The position numbers and the translations under genes were made by a program. Positions 63,560 through 64,000 of a DNA stretch of 64,000 nt are shown here, one piece after another. The notes under the pieces are model-generated. The model saw only the letters and a program-made list of their open reading frames with translations. It had not been told where the DNA came from and did not search any database. This stretch comes from Rhodanobacter sp. A1T4 (lineage in GTDB: Bacteria; Pseudomonadota; Gammaproteobacteria; Xanthomonadales; Rhodanobacteraceae). The stretch covers positions 310,001 through 374,000 of the forward strand of contig NZ_JACHCP010000004.1 of NCBI RefSeq assembly GCF_014207185.1, given 5' to 3'. Numbering within the stretch: the stretch's first letter is position 1; each line of letters opens with the position of its first letter.

Positions 63560-63781
63560 CACGGCGATCACCTCGATCAACAATTGCTACGTCCGAATCC
63601 TGGACGGACAAGCACGCCGAAAAGGTCGGCGTCGTACGTTACAGCACCGACGTGATCGCCAGCGAAATGCAGATGCTCGGTGGCATGGATGGCTGCGGTG
63701 ATGATTATGGTCAGCGCGCGCTCAGCCCAGTCGGCACCGGCCGGTAACGGCAGCTTTGATGACGACGATATTCTGTTTTAA
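63560..63781 (+). pseudogene. Decayed partial copy of ssb
   Basis: The segment matches intact ssb from about base 51319 to its stop. It has the start of the OB fold (ACGGCGATCACC region), ATSESWTDK, then the [16 protein letters not shown] stretch and the acidic tip ending DDDDILF before TAA. Differences are decisive: no start codon region, a one-base insertion near 63582, loss of about 130 bases of the OB fold, loss of most of the Gly-rich linker and a frame break by GGTAAC near 63744. It cannot make SSB. Confidence 0.9.
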
Positions 63782-63810
63782 TTCGAGTGCTTGATTCCTG
63801 CATGGATTGC

Positions 63811-63842
63811 AAAAAGAGCCCGCCGAAAGGCGGGCTCTTTTT
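63811..63842. terminator. Bidirectional rho-independent terminator
   Basis: AAAAAGAGCCCGCC and GGCGGGCTCTTTTT form a perfect 14-base-pair stem around GAAA. T-runs on both strands let it serve the ssb relic (plus) and the M1 peptidase gene (minus), whose stop is 26 bases away. Confidence 0.93.
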
Positions 63843-63867
63843 GTATCTGGTGAGGCTTCGCTCAGTT

Positions 63868-64000
63868 TTATTTCATCATGAGAACGTCGTTGCTTCGATT
63901 GCGATCTGGCAGCACGTGCTCGGGATCGATGGTGACGGATTTCACCTTGCGCGTGCCGGCGACGTGGACAACGTAGGTGCGGTGTTGCTGCCAGGTTTCC
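63868..64000 (-). CDS. M1-family metallopeptidase, C-terminal 43 residues (runs off the window)
   Basis: The minus strand ends a long gene with ETWQQHRTYVVHVAGTRKVK, then VTIDPEHVLPDRNRSND and a TAA at 63868. The DP-HV-PD-NRSN end is typical of the C-terminus of Xanthomonadales M1-family peptidases as I recall it. The body of the gene, including the zinc site, lies outside the window. A fragment carrying an M1 zinc site lies at 58319-58444. Confidence 0.6.
   Translation of the reverse strand, partial: ETWQQHRTYVVHVAGTRKVKSVTIDPEHVLPDRNRSNDVLMMK

Noticed and set aside
63342-63611. Minus-strand 89-codon frame between ytfQ and the ssb relic
   Set aside because: It runs into the ssb pseudogene in antisense and has no motif; more likely chance than a gene.

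Overview
The window is GC-rich chromosomal DNA of a gammaproteobacterium, most likely of the order Xanthomonadales and probably the family Rhodanobacteraceae (Dyella/Frateuria/Luteibacter type). That placement is inferred from the lptD-surA-pdxA-ksgA order, ubiquinone genes (ubiH, ubiI, ispB), the kdp layout and a FecI/FecR/TonB-receptor locus; no database search was made. No rRNA, tRNA, CRISPR array or intact insertion sequence was seen.

Layout. 1-5082 (minus): outer-membrane biogenesis and housekeeping operon lptD-surA-pdxA-ksgA. 5207-7331 (minus): HDAC-like deacylase, PduO-type cobalamin adenosyltransferase and a probable BtuM vitamin B12 membrane transporter. 7468-12147 (plus): ubiH-ubiI, a secreted dienelactone-hydrolase-like protein and a DUF2252 protein. 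12229-13230 (minus): polyprenyl diphosphate synthase. 13343-23824 (plus): a high-affinity potassium locus with a candidate KdpE box, two 30-residue membrane peptides (the second is kdpF), kdpA, kdpB, a 69-residue protein, an outer-membrane porin, kdpC, then kdpD and kdpE behind a hairpin. 23907-34557: mixed accessory genes, including a retropepsin-like protein without its catalytic motif, a family 2 glycosyltransferase, cytochrome b561, a secreted hydrolase, two MFS exporters, LysR and MarR regulators and an isochorismatase-type hydrolase.

34895-41585 (plus) is a complete De Ley-Doudoroff type D-galactose oxidation operon. It has a DgoR-like regulator with its own operator, KDGal kinase, KDPGal aldolase, galactonate dehydratase, a sugar dehydrogenase, a lactonase and a GalP-like symporter, most joined by 4-base start/stop overlaps. 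Galactose would be imported, oxidised to galactonolactone, opened, dehydrated, phosphorylated and cleaved to pyruvate and glyceraldehyde 3-phosphate. 43226-48537 is a VirK/DUF535 gene overlapping a FecI-type sigma factor, followed by FecR and a FecA-like receptor: a cell-surface signalling system for a siderophore or other ligand.

51241-64000 looks like a rearranged accessory region. It opens with intact ssb and closes with a decayed second ssb copy next to the 3' end of an M1 metallopeptidase gene. Between them lie two DNA glycosylases (AAG and Mug types), two TetR regulators, an aldo/keto reductase, a secretory-lipase-family protein, a fragment of a second M1 peptidase and a four-gene sugar ABC transporter in ytfQ-ytfR-ytfT-yjfF order. 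The transporter's binding protein is a lipoprotein of Gram-positive character, which suggests transfer from an actinobacterium.
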